This document shows positions 10,401 through 20,338 of a stretch of 64,000 nucleotides of DNA, in pieces. The notes below the pieces were generated by a model that saw only the letters and a program-made list of their open reading frames with translations, ran no database searches and had not been told where the DNA came from. The position numbers were made by a program, and so were the translations under genes. Origin of the DNA: Phytophthora sp. 'mugwort' (lineage: Eukaryota; Oomycota; Peronosporomycetes; Peronosporales; Peronosporaceae); the NCBI GenBank assembly GCA_033558025.1, contig JAUCEF010000014.1:3782001-3846000 (forward strand). The letters run 5' to 3'. The first letter of the stretch is position 1, and each line of letters starts with the position of its first letter.

Positions 10401-13400
10401 ATCACTGCTCATTTGCACGTCTCCATCGTCACTGGATATCAATTGTCTCTTGACGCGCTTTTTACCTCGAGAAGTTGTATCGGATTCTTCAAATACCTCG
10501 GGACCATTACGCAGCAATGCTAACGTTTGACGCCTCTTACGTTCCGATAAAACAACCTCATTTTGTTGTGGTAGAGTAGCGCCACCGGCCCCACGCTTTA
10601 GCACAAGAACTACCAAGTTAATCAAGTGAATTGCACGCATCACCACCATAACATTGGTCTTCTTGACTCCAGGAGTACAACTCATGCCTTCACAATATCC
10701 ATCAGCAGGACAATTTACGTCCTCTAAAACAAGCCGCAAAATACCAAGTAATCCCTTTTCCAGCACGAGAAAACGCACCATACCTAGAGACAAATGAGGG
10801 GGTGGAACTTGTGCCACCAATGGAATAGGTGGATCTTCTACCTTCCACGTCTTAAATAAAGCTTCCTGTCGTGCAAACTGCGCCTTCTCGTGGCTGGAGC
10901 GACTTAAATGGTAGAAGGACGGGTCATATTCCTTGAAATATTCCTTCTTTAGCATGTACTTGGTGGGCTCCATGGCTCCGTCTCCCATCCTCTCATCATC
11001 ACCAGCACTATCACCCAGAGGAGCCACCATCACCGAGCGTTTCACCTGCTCGTCAGCAACTTCGTCTAAAATCCGTTCCAGACGCGTAAGATGCTGCTTC
11101 TCTTGACGAGCCGAAATGCCACCGAAAGGTGTCGAAACAACAAACGTCGTCTGATCAAGCAGCTCTGAAAGTCGACAAGGGTGCTGGCTTAGGCGATGGA
11201 TAATCTCACGACGAAGTACCGTGTCTCGTTGTTCGATAGCATCTAACGGGGGCGTGACCTCAGTCACAATCCAGATAAGCTGCAGTAAAGCAGCCTCTAG
11301 AACTCCAACCAATTTGTCGTCTTCTGAACTGCTGGATAGCGCTTCTCGAGCCGAAATTCCAGAACTTTCGTCACTTAAGTTGCGAACATTTGTCCACGTC
11401 AAAAGCCACTCTGAGAGACCGAAACGATCGAAAAAGATGGTCAAGAATTTCGGAAATCCAACGATCGTCGTACTCACTTGTACAAGAAAAAGATCCAAGT
11501 CCCGCAGTTCACTGCACCACGGCGGACTCGTATAATTTAACATCTGACGCTGCATATTCTGACCATTACGGATCCACAGGCCGCAACTGATCTGCGCGCA
11601 CAAGACCAATGAGCGTAGTGGAAATTCCATCATTCCATAGATCAACATTGTCTTCTTGTGTCGTACTAACTCGTTGTATTCCTCACCTTGGATCCCGTCT
11701 AGATTTAACACTTTAGTCATAGATCGTTCAAGAAGTGCGCTCCAGTTTGTGATCCATGGAACTGCACTACCAGGAGCTGGGGGTGGTCCATAGTAGAGGC
11801 TTTCGATAAGAAAACTGGCAAGCAGACCATGCAGTGGATTGTGGAAAGACACTGGTTGTGTCGACACGTCATATTTGACAATCTTTTCCATATACGGAGA
11901 GCCCATGAGTCGTCCACAGGGCGGAATATACAGTTGCAACCGAGTTGTGGTCATTCCTGTCCGGTCCAATTGGTCCCAGAAGTTTTCCAGCATATTAAAC
12001 ACCATACATTCGCGATCCTGGTTGCGTGTGGCTGTGTCCACAGCTTCGTGATAGCGAAGACCTTTCGAAATAAAGGTCAGAATTTTACTCACATTGGCGT
12101 GGAATGCGAACGCTGTAAGCCACGACTGCGTCTCATACGTCACATGTGCACGACCATCTTGTATCCGCACCTGAGGATCCAGCCCCTGAATTTCGGCAAG
12201 CGCATCCATCCATTTCTCCAGCAAATCAGCTCGAAGAAGTAGCGCACTTGACATGGCTGGAATACCCAAAACATAACCGAAATTCTCAATCACAAAGTGA
12301 TAACGCTTAAATTTCAGGAGAGGATGGTCACAATCCAGTGTGTGGTACACACTTAAGTGTTGATGTGGCGGTAATGTGGACGAGCGCGCCATCTCAAGCG
12401 CTGTATTGATCGTATCCAGCAACATTTCCAGCAACCCAAGCCTCGCTAAATGGTGTACGATCGATGGCGTCGTGAGGATCTGTACGCCGTATTGGAATAA
12501 CGATTCTTCACGGGTGCCGACGCCACACAAATATTTAAGCATCATCCGGTTGTAAACTTTGAGGAAAACAATCGAGAACTGCAGCTTGGGGTCTTTATCG
12601 CCTTGCAGTTTCAAATACAATTCGTACAATTCCAAGACAATATCTTTGCGGAAATACGGGTCAGAGAGAAACATGACCTGGATCGGCTCCTTATTGTGGC
12701 CATTTGTGGCGAACAGTTTGCCGCAAAACAGCACGTGAAGCTGCTTTGATAGCGAGCAGATCGTCTTCACCCATTGGGTCACACGCAACAACACGTCTTC
12801 ATCATGAATAAAGGAGTCCTGTACCACACACACATGCCAGCCTTCACCGTTCAACACCTGCATCAGCGTCAGCGCGTCTCGTAGCGTCAAATTGGACGCC
12901 ACAATCTCCGACCCGTTCGAGTCAATGGCACGCACGAGATCTTCAGCCCTCGGGATCCGTTTCTGCGATAACGAGCTGATTAAATCCTCGTCTGAATGGA
13001 CGTCATCGTTGCAAATTCTCACGTGAAATTGTCGCTCCATCCTCTGCGCGTCCTCCATAGTAACCCCACGCTCTTGTAGTTGCAATCGCAGCTCATGCAG
13101 CATCTGTCGTCCCTGTGCGTCCACCAATTCCGCGTCAAACACGTGCATGGATCGTCTCGCCATGTCGACACAAAAGTCCACAATAACTGTAAACAATGCG
13201 TCCGCTACTTGCACAATCTCCTCGGGTAACGACCCTGCGTGTTCACTGTTCGAAGTGACTGCAGCATCCTCGTCTCTCTGTCCGTGATACACACAGAATC
13301 CCTCGGGTGCCCAGGCCTCACTGTCTCCACAGTCACAAACCCCTCCGGGACTCGTGCGATGGAAAAAGACGTCGTGACCCTCGTGGTTGGCGTTCTGGAA

Positions 13401-13817
13401 GCACTTGAGACACAGCACACACGTCTCGTCAGACTGACACGTCTTGCAGTTGAACACGATGTCGTTGCGCTGGAATAGGTACCCGCAAAGCACCTGCGTA
13501 CTTCTCTTGGGTTTAAACTGCTCCAAAAACGCGTCCCTCGTGACTGGCGGTAAGTTCTGACCGTCGCTTTGTGTCATATCTTCTGTATTAGCTTGAACCA
13601 TTAGGCGGTCGGCATGTGCCAATAATATTGCGTCGAGGAATGGTCCGACCTGCTCCAGAGGTACTGAATTAGGCTCGTTGGCGTCCCCTGGAGCGGGCAC
13701 ACGCCGCAATTCCGCCAGCAAGCTCGGCATCATGTCATGGCAGATGTTGTCTACGCTCTGCGTCTGAAGGAAGCGTCGTAGCGCCGCAGGATCGTCGAAA
13801 ACCGGCAGCGTTGACAT
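7404..13817 (-). CDS. UBR1: UBR-type E3 ubiquitin ligase (N-recognin, UBR1/UBR2-like)
   Basis: A 2,137-residue single-exon protein. A UBR box zinc finger lies at about residues 112-178 (VFNCKTCQSDETCVLC, then VCDCGDSEAW and CVYH), the fold that binds N-degrons with basic N-termini. A RING/H2-type finger spans about residues 1290-1410, starting CIICSQKEKDEP, with LCGHAVHLHCW and ending FLCPLCQAL. The C-terminal region from about residue 2010 contains CLVCEQVLC, CTHHAITCGAGVG and a GPRSSYFGSPYLD segment, the UBR1-type autoinhibitory (UAIN) domain. Acidic low-complexity inserts occur near residues 1245-1260 and 1780-1800. It is somewhat longer than yeast or animal UBR1 proteins. The expected role is ubiquitin transfer to N-degron substrates in cytosol and nucleus. 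ATG at 13817 is the first in frame. Symbol given by family; UBR1 versus UBR2 cannot be separated. Confidence 0.9.
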   Translation of the reverse strand: MSTLPVFDDPAALRRFLQTQSVDNICHDMMPSLLAELRRVPAPGDANEPNSVPLEQVGPFLDAILLAHADRLMVQANTEDMTQSDGQNLPPVTRDAFLEQFKPKRSTQVLCGYLFQRNDIVFNCKTCQSDETCVLCLKCFQNANHEGHDVFFHRTSPGGVCDCGDSEAWAPEGFCVYHGQRDEDAAVTSNSEHAGSLPEEIVQVADALFTVIVDFCVDMARRSMHVFDAELVDAQGRQMLHELRLQLQERGVTMEDAQRMERQFHVRICNDDVHSDEDLISSLSQKRIPRAEDLVRAIDSNGSEIVASNLTLRDALTLMQVLNGEGWHVCVVQDSFIHDEDVLLRVTQWVKTICSLSKQLHVLFCGKLFATNGHNKEPIQVMFLSDPYFRKDIVLELYELYLKLQGDKDPKLQFSIVFLKVYNRMMLKYLCGVGTREESLFQYGVQILTTPSIVHHLARLGLLEMLLDTINTALEMARSSTLPPHQHLSVYHTLDCDHPLLKFKRYHFVIENFGYVLGIPAMSSALLLRADLLEKWMDALAEIQGLDPQVRIQDGRAHVTYETQSWLTAFAFHANVSKILTFISKGLRYHEAVDTATRNQDRECMVFNMLENFWDQLDRTGMTTTRLQLYIPPCGRLMGSPYMEKIVKYDVSTQPVSFHNPLHGLLASFLIESLYYGPPPAPGSAVPWITNWSALLERSMTKVLNLDGIQGEEYNELVRHKKTMLIYGMMEFPLRSLVLCAQISCGLWIRNGQNMQRQMLNYTSPPWCSELRDLDLFLVQVSTTIVGFPKFLTIFFDRFGLSEWLLTWTNVRNLSDESSGISAREALSSSSEDDKLVGVLEAALLQLIWIVTEVTPPLDAIEQRDTVLRREIIHRLSQHPCRLSELLDQTTFVVSTPFGGISARQEKQHLTRLERILDEVADEQVKRSVMVAPLGDSAGDDERMGDGAMEPTKYMLKKEYFKEYDPSFYHLSRSSHEKAQFARQEALFKTWKVEDPPIPLVAQVPPPHLSLGMVRFLVLEKGLLGILRLVLEDVNCPADGYCEGMSCTPGVKKTNVMVVMRAIHLINLVVLVLKRGAGGATLPQQNEVVLSERKRRQTLALLRNGPEVFEESDTTSRGKKRVKRQLISSDDGDVQMSSDSDQGDMSEVKDLSIVALLVALSKDMVKHDFETSKSTISAIYWILNELAGLDRVIHAYVELKVWSGMKKHEELVAENGMSKVELKKLHQQRAIAAMMARQKAFAQSNVFAEMDDEDEDEDDSGGSGVGGKFNMDLDDPNHELPGHTIVYRPPPPPDCIICSQKEKDEPIMYIGHAQMSRVNAHALENLPGDVETAVADSNNSIDTSSSTKGSPAFPPQIHLSLCGHAVHLHCWQKYFESVKAQSRFNLEHSQTNIAFDAHFGEFLCPLCQALSSMLVPCLPICPVLTSADQQRDRDAMERVFQSKQDTSSILSWLSEGLPRRLEALAPQAESISDDEDGDEQSLLQRQDEIRAMNQFAVSFLEAMLRFQPEMTQLATAMNALKKGFFSTGPQLTHLIWSSVASTITSTQLSGISSAIYSLEAYTASSKYINKKSVWRSSSAIRNNGGTGPATAASSFSSLRITNILNPAVPCLKTRVAVSLPEALDPQVDQFTPKDDSKLNVLLRSLRRVPLIFQDRRQGFYRSMCFPIAQNLRLSLSSEQWLETLTLGPPLQLGQPILGQDLFYLCVAICSSMLTTKADILLTIRSLCVLHMAQVLIQLAQVEAEDEDDCLEEEYNEAEGRCSAANDDASSEQMEEMQRGLEILMERLAQEAGVKLVVAIDQDEEEDDATGALSRRPAPRGRQLQLLFKSSCLAFMRQVTLLCRAFFRGEQDPDASWSANFVSSLRLSTNYHDMCQQLGLPRLTQLLADEALVEYLLRAARELRIRPTSAAVSDELQVRYKQHGQIDPLVAALEKFVTNEEKVSENAAVEWEKLLTRSNLREIPKLPLRLTLDAQQHKKLFYFANIRLVKLAASYTDLHSEVLGKSKCKQTWKTVENPAICLVCEQVLCAGTECCRRRSDGMGACTHHAITCGAGVGLFFLMRSSSVLLVFGPRSSYFGSPYLDMFGEEDINVRRGRPLYLNAKRMKALQALYANHQLANEVARNRRTSDQYIRNNYY

Positions 13818-14173
13818 GCTTCAGCGTAGATGGTAACAGCGTACACGTATCGGCGAGTTAGGGGCCCACAAACGAATTGTTAGATAGACAAGACGATAGC
13901 AAACAGGAAGAGCTGTTGATCGCGGCAGGCCGACGTCTAGGTATCGAGATATCACCTCTACAAGCAGCGCGAGCGGAAACGCACGTGGCTTTGGTATCAA
14001 AGGTGCGAAAATGTGCTCATAAGAAAGAAGAGATACCAGCTCGACCTCATTTCAGCCAATCGTCTTGTCATTTGGATCACCTTTTCGACAAATCATGAGC
14101 CAGTTCAAGTTGCCTTAAGTACGAATATGGATCCAAGAAGCTAAATACCGGTATCTATATACTATTATTTATT
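13818..14173. other. Intergenic, upstream of UBR ligase
   Basis: Contains the promoter and 5' UTR of the minus-strand UBR ligase. A short open frame at 13877-14098 on the plus strand has no recognisable motif and I do not regard it as a gene. The right part becomes very AT-rich toward the hairpin element. Confidence 0.4.
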
Positions 14174-14597
14174 CTCTGGATTTTTTCAAGTTGTTAAGGC
14201 GATACGAGTACCAGTACTAATCACTATAGAAACGAATAGCTTGTATATATTTATGCTTTTTCGCTACCTGTTTGCTCCAAAACGTCCTTATATTACCTTT
14301 ATGATTTGGTACCTGTATAGATTTCGTACTATCCATAGCGAATGTTGCTTGAGTCTTTTACGGTTGACCGTTTTACGTTGACCGTTTTACAGTTGACCGT
14401 AAAAGACTCAAGCAACATTCGCTATGGATAGTACGAAATCTATACAGGTACCAAATCATAAAGGTAATATAAGGACGTTTTGGAGCAAACAGGTAGCGAA
14501 AAAGCATAAATATATACAAGCTATTCGTTTCTATAGTGATTAGTACTGGTACTCGTATCGCCCTAACAACTTGGACAACTCTGGATAAAATCCAGAG
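14174..14597. repeat. Long near-perfect hairpin (fold-back element)
   Basis: Left arm 14174-14364 and right arm 14396-14597 are reverse complements over about 190 bases. The differences I saw are one base (T versus C at 14563 by the pairing) and a 13-base insert in the outer part of the right arm, GACAACTCTGGAT or its shifted equivalent. The 31-base loop and inner arm ends carry three copies of a TTGACCGT-containing motif. The arms hold no coding sequence. The structure resembles a fold-back/MITE-type element or a recent inverted duplication of one end. I see no clear target-site duplication. Transcription through it would give a strong stem-loop RNA. Confidence 0.92.
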
Positions 14598-14752
14598 ATC
14601 TGTTTTTATTGTTGTTTAAACAGTAACAAACAAATTAAAAATATTGATGTGCGTTTTAGCCTAAGTCGCGAAAAATCTTTATCGCTATGAACGCGTTCGA
14701 TGTCACCTTCCGATAGTATTTCTTTTAATGTAATCAGCAAGTCATACTATGC

Positions 14753-15991
14753 TTACGAATGCAAATAAATTCCTGCATCAAACTCACCTCCCTCCCCTGA
14801 TTGCTTTGTGTCTCCACCGTGAGCATAGCACAATCCTTTCGACTTGACGCGTCTGTCACATCCTTCACGCGAGCATTTCTTCTTGGATCCAGCATGGGCG
14901 CTACACAGACCTTGCAGATACGACTTCTTGTCGCATCCTGGATGCATGCATTGAGCACCTCCTCCATGGTCGTAACACATGCCAACTGATAAGGCCCTAT
15001 TCTCGCATCCTTCCTGCTCGCACTTGGTTCCGCCACCATGTTCAAAGCACTTCCCTCTGCTAAGTGCCTGCTTGGTACATCTACGATGTGTACATTGGGT
15101 ACCTCCACCATGACCAACACAGACGCCGTTGGCATGCGCACGCTTTGTGCAGTCATCAACCGAACATTGACGTGCTCCACCGTGTTCAAAGCAGACTCCA
15201 GTCGAATCAGCTACTCGTAAACATCCCGCCTGATTGCATGGATTCGTCCTTCCATGAGTATAGCACAAGCCTTTAATCACCGCTTGATTCACGCATCCTT
15301 CCATCGAGCACGGTTTGCCTCCTCCATGTTCGAAACAGACCCCGTTCGCTCTGACCTGCTTCATGCATCCTTCACGAGAACACTGACTGCCTCCACCATG
15401 TCCAAAGCACAACCCCTTGGACACAACCTGCTTGTTACACCCTCTCTTGGAACATGTCTTCCCTCCGCCATGTTCCGCACACTTGCCTCTCGACTGAACG
15501 TGTTTGCTACATCGCTTCAACGAGCATAACTTCGCTCCTCCATGAGTGATACAGAGTCCCTTTGCTCTTGCGAGTTTAGTGCACTCTGGATGACTGCATC
15601 GGTTCCCGTCACTATGAGCCACACACTTTCCTCTCACTTTGGCCTGCTTGATGCAACTTTCTTCCGAACACTTGTAACCACCACCGTGCTCGAAGCAATT
15701 TCCTCCTTGCAGTGCTTTCTTGCTACAATTTGCCGTGGAACATTTTCCACCAGATTTTGTAGATTCTTTCCTTTTTTGAGGTGGCGTTTTAGGCTTGGAC
15801 TGCGAAATTTTAGGGGGAGATTTCTGTGTTTTCTTCGGCAGCGCCTTGGGGGTTTCTTCGTCGCCTTCACTGGTGGATAATTCGTGGAAAGGGATCTCCA
15901 TAGGCGATGCATCGCTGTGGTCTTTGTGTGTGGATACGGGGGAGCCTGCCGAGGCGTCGGACTCGTCGCTGCTGCTCACGTACGCGCTCAT
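14753..15991 (-). CDS. WRKY19-type Cys/His-repeat zinc finger protein
   Basis: 412 residues. After an 80-residue Ser/Lys/Pro-rich N-terminus come 13 tandem repeats of about 24 residues, from residue 84 to about 396, each with the pattern C-x4-C-x9-C-x2-H followed by Gly-Gly-Gly or a variant. Typical units contain GxCFEHGGG. This is the Cys/His module often annotated as WRKY19-like zinc finger in oomycete genomes; it is not a WRKY DNA-binding domain, since no WRKYGQK is present. Each unit has three Cys and one His, the right set to bind one zinc. The function is unknown; nucleic-acid or protein binding is only an inference. It is divergent from the ZIP gene, with 157 bases between the start codons. 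High repeat regularity suggests unit duplication by unequal crossing-over. Confidence 0.85.
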   Translation of the reverse strand: MSAYVSSSDESDASAGSPVSTHKDHSDASPMEIPFHELSTSEGDEETPKALPKKTQKSPPKISQSKPKTPPQKRKESTKSGGKCSTANCSKKALQGGNCFEHGGGYKCSEESCIKQAKVRGKCVAHSDGNRCSHPECTKLARAKGLCITHGGAKLCSLKRCSKHVQSRGKCAEHGGGKTCSKRGCNKQVVSKGLCFGHGGGSQCSREGCMKQVRANGVCFEHGGGKPCSMEGCVNQAVIKGLCYTHGRTNPCNQAGCLRVADSTGVCFEHGGARQCSVDDCTKRAHANGVCVGHGGGTQCTHRRCTKQALSRGKCFEHGGGTKCEQEGCENRALSVGMCYDHGGGAQCMHPGCDKKSYLQGLCSAHAGSKKKCSREGCDRRVKSKGLCYAHGGDTKQSGEGGEFDAGIYLHS

Positions 15992-16148
15992 AGATAGTGT
16001 CGAGGTTGCTTCGATTTTTGTTAATTTAAGCGCCGCCGCTACCCAATTTTGGCAAGGATAATATTGTCTTCGTTGAATATCGTAATTATGTAAGTCACAC
16101 CAGCAGATATCTGAGCAAGGTCACATTTCTGATTCTACCGCTTCGATC
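15992..16148. promoter_or_regulatory. Shared divergent promoter, Cys/His-repeat gene and ZIP transporter
   Basis: Only 157 bases separate the two start codons on opposite strands, so the space must hold both core promoters or overlapping 5' ends. A zinc-binding-type protein and a probable zinc transporter sharing one regulatory gap is suggestive but unproven as a functional link. Confidence 0.5.
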
Positions 16149-17147
16149 ATGGACGCGGTGACGGTGTTTAAGCTCGTGTCCATCGTGTGCATCTGGGTTG
16201 TGGGGCTAGTGGGTGGGCTTACCCCCGCCTGCCTGGCCTCTCGCCACGACAAGTCTCCGACGCTGAGCATCCTCAGCGCCTTCTCGGGCGGCGTGTTCCT
16301 GGCCGGAGGCTTCTTCCACCTGCTGCACTCGGCCATAGAGAACCCGGCGCTACGGAAATGGTCCACTGAGGACGAGGGTCGCTACGAATTCCCTTATGCC
16401 GAGATGTTCTGCACATTGGGTTTCCTTGGGCTGTTATTGCTGGAGCAGGGGGCTCAAGCCAAGATGGACGCGGGCAATGAGACCAAGAACTACATGCCGG
16501 CCAAAGGCGAGGAGGACGACGAAGAGCTGCACGGAGCGACAGAGAGTGACGACACGTATCTCGAAGATCTGGACGAGGAGGAGCAAGGACTTGCAATGGG
16601 CGGCAACGTGAGGAGAAGCTCCGGCCACTCCCACTTGGGTGGAGGTCCGGAGGAGGCAGACGCAGGCTCGTTGGCTGTTGCCATGGTGCTGTTCATAGCC
16701 CTATCCTTCCACTCGGTGCTGGAAGGACTGGGTATTGGTGCCCAGAAAGAGACGGCGTGGGGGGTATTTATGGCTATCATCATGCACAAGGGACTGGCGG
16801 CGTTCGCGCTGGGGTCTGGACTCGTACAGAGTGCTATGCCCGCGACGCACGTGATGCTGTACATGGTCGTCTTCTCATTCATGAGTATTATTGGCATTAT
16901 TGTGGGCTGGATCATTGCAGCCGACTCATCAGAGGACTCGGCGGCGGCAGGGATATGTGTTGCTCTGGCATCGGGAACGTTTATCTACGTGGCGGTCATG
17001 GAGGTGATTCCGCAAGAGTTTCCTCGACACAGCCACAGTGGAGAGGAAGGTCATGGTCATCAGCAAAAGTCCAAGGTGACACTGAAGAAGTCGCTCGCAC
17101 TCGTGGCAGGTTACGCGATTTTTGGCCTGCTCGCTAAATGGTCTTGA
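16149..17147 (+). CDS. ZIP-family metal (zinc/iron) transporter
   Basis: 332 residues with about eight hydrophobic segments. The first is at residues 5-25, with others through the C-terminus. The ZIP signature in TM4 is seen near residues 186-198 (FHSVLEGLGIGAQ), and TM5 carries MHKGLAAFALG near residue 211; these His/Glu residues form the metal site in the family. The loop between TM3 and TM4 is acidic and contains a short His motif (SGHSHLGGG). A second His-rich loop (HSHSGEEGHGHQQ) lies near residue 295 before the last membrane segment. Both are typical metal-sensing loops. Likely role is divalent metal uptake, probably zinc, across the plasma or an organelle membrane. The start at 16149 gives a short cytosol-free N-terminus as usual in the family. 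Confidence 0.88.
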   Translation: MDAVTVFKLVSIVCIWVVGLVGGLTPACLASRHDKSPTLSILSAFSGGVFLAGGFFHLLHSAIENPALRKWSTEDEGRYEFPYAEMFCTLGFLGLLLLEQGAQAKMDAGNETKNYMPAKGEEDDEELHGATESDDTYLEDLDEEEQGLAMGGNVRRSSGHSHLGGGPEEADAGSLAVAMVLFIALSFHSVLEGLGIGAQKETAWGVFMAIIMHKGLAAFALGSGLVQSAMPATHVMLYMVVFSFMSIIGIIVGWIIAADSSEDSAAAGICVALASGTFIYVAVMEVIPQEFPRHSHSGEEGHGHQQKSKVTLKKSLALVAGYAIFGLLAKWS

Positions 17148-17523
17148 ACTCGTTGCATTGGTTTCATGTTTACGTGCGGTAAAGGAAAAACAGTATCAAC
17201 GTGGCAAGGAAGTGATGCTATATAGCACTCGAGTGAAACATACTGATGTTTAACATACGCTCGCTTGCAGCTTCTTCCGCGGGTCGTCACTTCTCTCTTC
17301 TTTTTCTTCTCTTTATTGCTTGCTTTGTCTTGTATTTGCTGCTCGTTGCTCGCAAAAGTTCCGTTCTCGTGCCTCGTGCGTGTCCTTCTGATCTCCAGTA
17401 TCGCATCGCTGTTTGTACACGGCATTTTGTACACCTTCACGCCTCAAAACTCACCACCAACCGACTGACACTGACTGACATGAACGACGAGTCACAAAAA
17501 CACACCGCTCCTTTCCTTGGGGT
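17148..17523. other. Convergent 3' region, ZIP transporter and RNA-binding protein
   Basis: 376 bases between two facing stop codons. A pyrimidine-rich tract near 17290-17330 (TCTTCTTTTTCTTCTC) could be part of a 3' UTR. Small open frames here have no recognisable motif. Confidence 0.4.
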
Positions 17524-19038
17524 TTACGCATCAATGCGCAAGTTCTGCACGGCCTCGTCTAGTGACGTATCGACGCCGTTGTTGCCTTCTGCAACACTGC
17601 TAGAGGACTTGGCGCTGCCGTCATCAGAGTGCGGGTGCAGTCCATCATCAAGGCCAGGGATACCCTGCTGCATCTGGTGATGATACTCCATGCCGGCCAG
17701 ATCGTCTTCATGACCAAGGCTGCTGCTGGAACCACCGCCAAGAAAATCACTTCTTTGATGAATACGCTTGTGTTGGACTTTAAGTCTCTTGGTCCCGATC
17801 TGGAAGCCGTTCATGCTAGCGATAGCTGCGTCGGCAGCATCTGCGCTGTCGTAACTCACGAAGCCAAAGCCCTTGCTCTCGCCCGTGATCTTGTCCATAT
17901 ACACTTTAGCGCTGATAACAGTTCCGAACGGCGCAAAGGCAGTCGCCAGGTCAGCGTCCGTCAGATCGTGTGGGAGGTGATAGATGAACAAATTGGCTCC
18001 CGTGGGGCCTTCCAGCTGGCTGGTCGTACGTGAAGCCTTGGCAGCCGTGTCCACACCTTGACTCTGCAGGTCCAAACCAGCACCCAGGCCACCAGACGGC
18101 ACGTCGAACCCAGCGCCTCCGACATTCGGCAGACCGCCAAAACCGTACGGTCCAGCAGCACCAGCAGCAAAGCCGTACGGGTTGTAGTACATGAACGAGT
18201 TCGTGGGGCTACCCGGGCCCCCAGCACCAGCAGCTCCCACCGGGGATCCAAGTCCCGCAACGTTGGGGTTCATTCCAGCCGCTGCCTGAGCTCCAAACGC
18301 CTGCATCTGTTGCATGTACTGCTGCTGGAGCTGCTGGAGCTGCGGGAACGCCAGTCCCGCACCAGGAGGCAGCGGCCAGTACGCGTTCGCGGCCGCCGCC
18401 AAGTTCCGTGCACGCTGGAGACGCTGACGACGACTGTCTGCAAATTTAACCACGAGCGGCGACGTGCCGCGGTCCATCGTGACATTTCCATTGACTTCTT
18501 CAATAGCCGCAAGAGCGGAGCTGCGCTCCTTAAACTTCAAAAAGGCGCAGCCCTTGCTCTGACCCGTCGCGGGGTGACGGAGAATGTAGACCTCCTCGAT
18601 GCTGCCAAAAAGCTCGAAAACCTCACGGATAGCCGCCTCGTCAGCCGTCTTGGGGATCATGCCGATGAAAAGCTTGTGCTCCTGGGAGGCGCCCGCCTGT
18701 CCTTCAGCGGGACGCACCTGCAGCGGGTTAATGCTCTGTGGCAGTGTGACCTTGTTGTGCAATTCCTGTACAGCCTTCTCAGCCGCGTCGTGCGTGAAGT
18801 ACGAGGCGAAGGCGCAACCTCGATGCGCGCCCGTGATTTTGTCACGGATGATTACCAGGTCCTCGAGCGGGCCGAAGACCTCGAGCACGGGTCGTAAGTC
18901 TTCCTCCTCCATGGTGCGCGGCACCTGGCCCACAAAGAGCTTTACGGGTCCGCTATGTTGCGGGTCGGCGTAGGCATCGCTGGGATTGACAGACAGGTCG
19001 ACGGACTGGCCGTCCATGTCGTATTGGGAGGCGTCCAT
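17524..19038 (-). CDS. CELF/Bruno-like RNA-binding protein, three RRMs
   Basis: 504 residues with the CELF layout: two adjacent RRMs, a long linker, and a third RRM. RRM1 starts with KLFVGQVP at residue 33 and has RNP1 [11 protein letters not shown]2 starts with KLFIGMIP near residue 122 and has RNP1 GCAFLKF. RRM3 starts with NLFIYHLP near residue 347 and has RNP1 GFGFVSY. The linker, about residues 210-340, is rich in Gly, Ala, Pro and Gln, with [12 protein letters not shown]. Family members bind GU-rich RNA and act in splicing, deadenylation and translation control. The C-terminal tail is polar. Start at the ATG at 19038; single exon. Good match to CELF/FCA-type proteins. Confidence 0.88.
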   Translation of the reverse strand: MDASQYDMDGQSVDLSVNPSDAYADPQHSGPVKLFVGQVPRTMEEEDLRPVLEVFGPLEDLVIIRDKITGAHRGCAFASYFTHDAAEKAVQELHNKVTLPQSINPLQVRPAEGQAGASQEHKLFIGMIPKTADEAAIREVFELFGSIEEVYILRHPATGQSKGCAFLKFKERSSALAAIEEVNGNVTMDRGTSPLVVKFADSRRQRLQRARNLAAAANAYWPLPPGAGLAFPQLQQLQQQYMQQMQAFGAQAAAGMNPNVAGLGSPVGAAGAGGPGSPTNSFMYYNPYGFAAGAAGPYGFGGLPNVGGAGFDVPSGGLGAGLDLQSQGVDTAAKASRTTSQLEGPTGANLFIYHLPHDLTDADLATAFAPFGTVISAKVYMDKITGESKGFGFVSYDSADAADAAIASMNGFQIGTKRLKVQHKRIHQRSDFLGGGSSSSLGHEDDLAGMEYHHQMQQGIPGLDDGLHPHSDDGSAKSSSSVAEGNNGVDTSLDEAVQNLRIDA

Positions 19039-20338
19039 AATGGATAGGGAGGCAATAAGAAGAAGAGGACGACGTGGACGTTGACGCTACGCACAGCACG
19101 GACTCACACAGAAGAGGGGAGACGAGGGAGACACCCGAGCTTCAGGGCTGGGATGGACTGGCGTGAGCTGGCAAATAATGAAACCAACACTTAGAGATCT
19201 CGTTGGTGACAAAGGTCTTGCGTTGAGTATGGCGGCGATGTGACGCGGGGTTGGGCGATTATGAAGCAGATCAGATGCAGTGGATTGGATGAAAAGCGTG
19301 AATCAGAAATACGTAGACCTCGATCGAGTGACACCAGTGCCGCGCTTAGAACAAAATCGTCATTCCCCAAAATTCGTAATTGTGGGCCAGTGGTAATTGT
19401 GTTAGACACAGCGTCTGACTTTTTCTGAAGCCTCGTTTAGCCCCTCTTTTTGATGCTACGGCACGATTACATGCCGCCGTCCACGCAGAAGAAGCCAGAC
19501 CGCTTGTCTAACCAGAGTGGAGGCCACGATTGGGAAAACTAGAACAAATCGTTCGTGATATTCGAGATAACATCGTCACTGTGCGTTCACGGGTGACCTT
19601 CCGAGAACTCTTACTGGCATTCCTCGCTTGAATTATCCGTAAGAAACTGCACCTCGTATCCCAGCCTGTTTTCGAGGCCCGCCACCTGGATTGTGACGCT
19701 GGAGCGAAAGGACGGTGGTGCGCTAAATTACTTCCTGTGTAACAGGGTTACATGAAATGTACCAAGTCGCTCTTCAGATTGGTGTGCCCAAGTGCCACTA
19801 GTGATGTAGCCAACATCACTAACACGTCACGTCACGGTACCACATATATGGTAGGAGGACCTCATAGCCACCCAATAGGATAACACGTAGGAATACTATA
19901 TATGTGACTTACAGTTAGTATGCATAAGCATTAAGGAGATTACCTATACATGTATTCAGTCTTATATCTACCTAACTTGATAGCCCTCAGGCCAGGGGCT
20001 TGTGAACTGCCGTTACAGGTAGTTTGTATAATCTCATGAAGTTACACCTCCTGTGCGCAAGGTGTTGTGTGCCCTGTCACACCCTGAATAGGGGCTGTTT
20101 AATTTGTTCCGTGACTATAGGCAAGACGTTAGAGTCTGAACTCACCACCTATCTGAAGGGTCTTACCTGTACGATGCTACCGTTGATATACATGTTGGTC
20201 GTACAGTGACACGTTTGCAAACAGATAGTTCACCTACGTCTTCCAAGCCGCAGAACATCTCTTGGGCGAGTAGAACGTAGATCCTGCAGTTGTAGCTATC
20301 AACTTGACTCCCATCTTGGTTATAAATGGTCTCACTCG
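19039..20338. other. 1.3-kb intergenic stretch upstream of RNA-binding gene
   Basis: No coding sequence I can support. The first 150 bases must hold the promoter of the minus-strand RNA-binding gene. The remainder runs into the decayed MULE element, whose left terminus probably lies somewhere in 19700-20340 but was not identified. Confidence 0.4.

Noticed and set aside
18058..18897. 279-codon plus-strand frame over the RNA-binding gene
   Set aside because: Antisense shadow of the three-RRM gene, which has clear RNP motifs on the minus strand.
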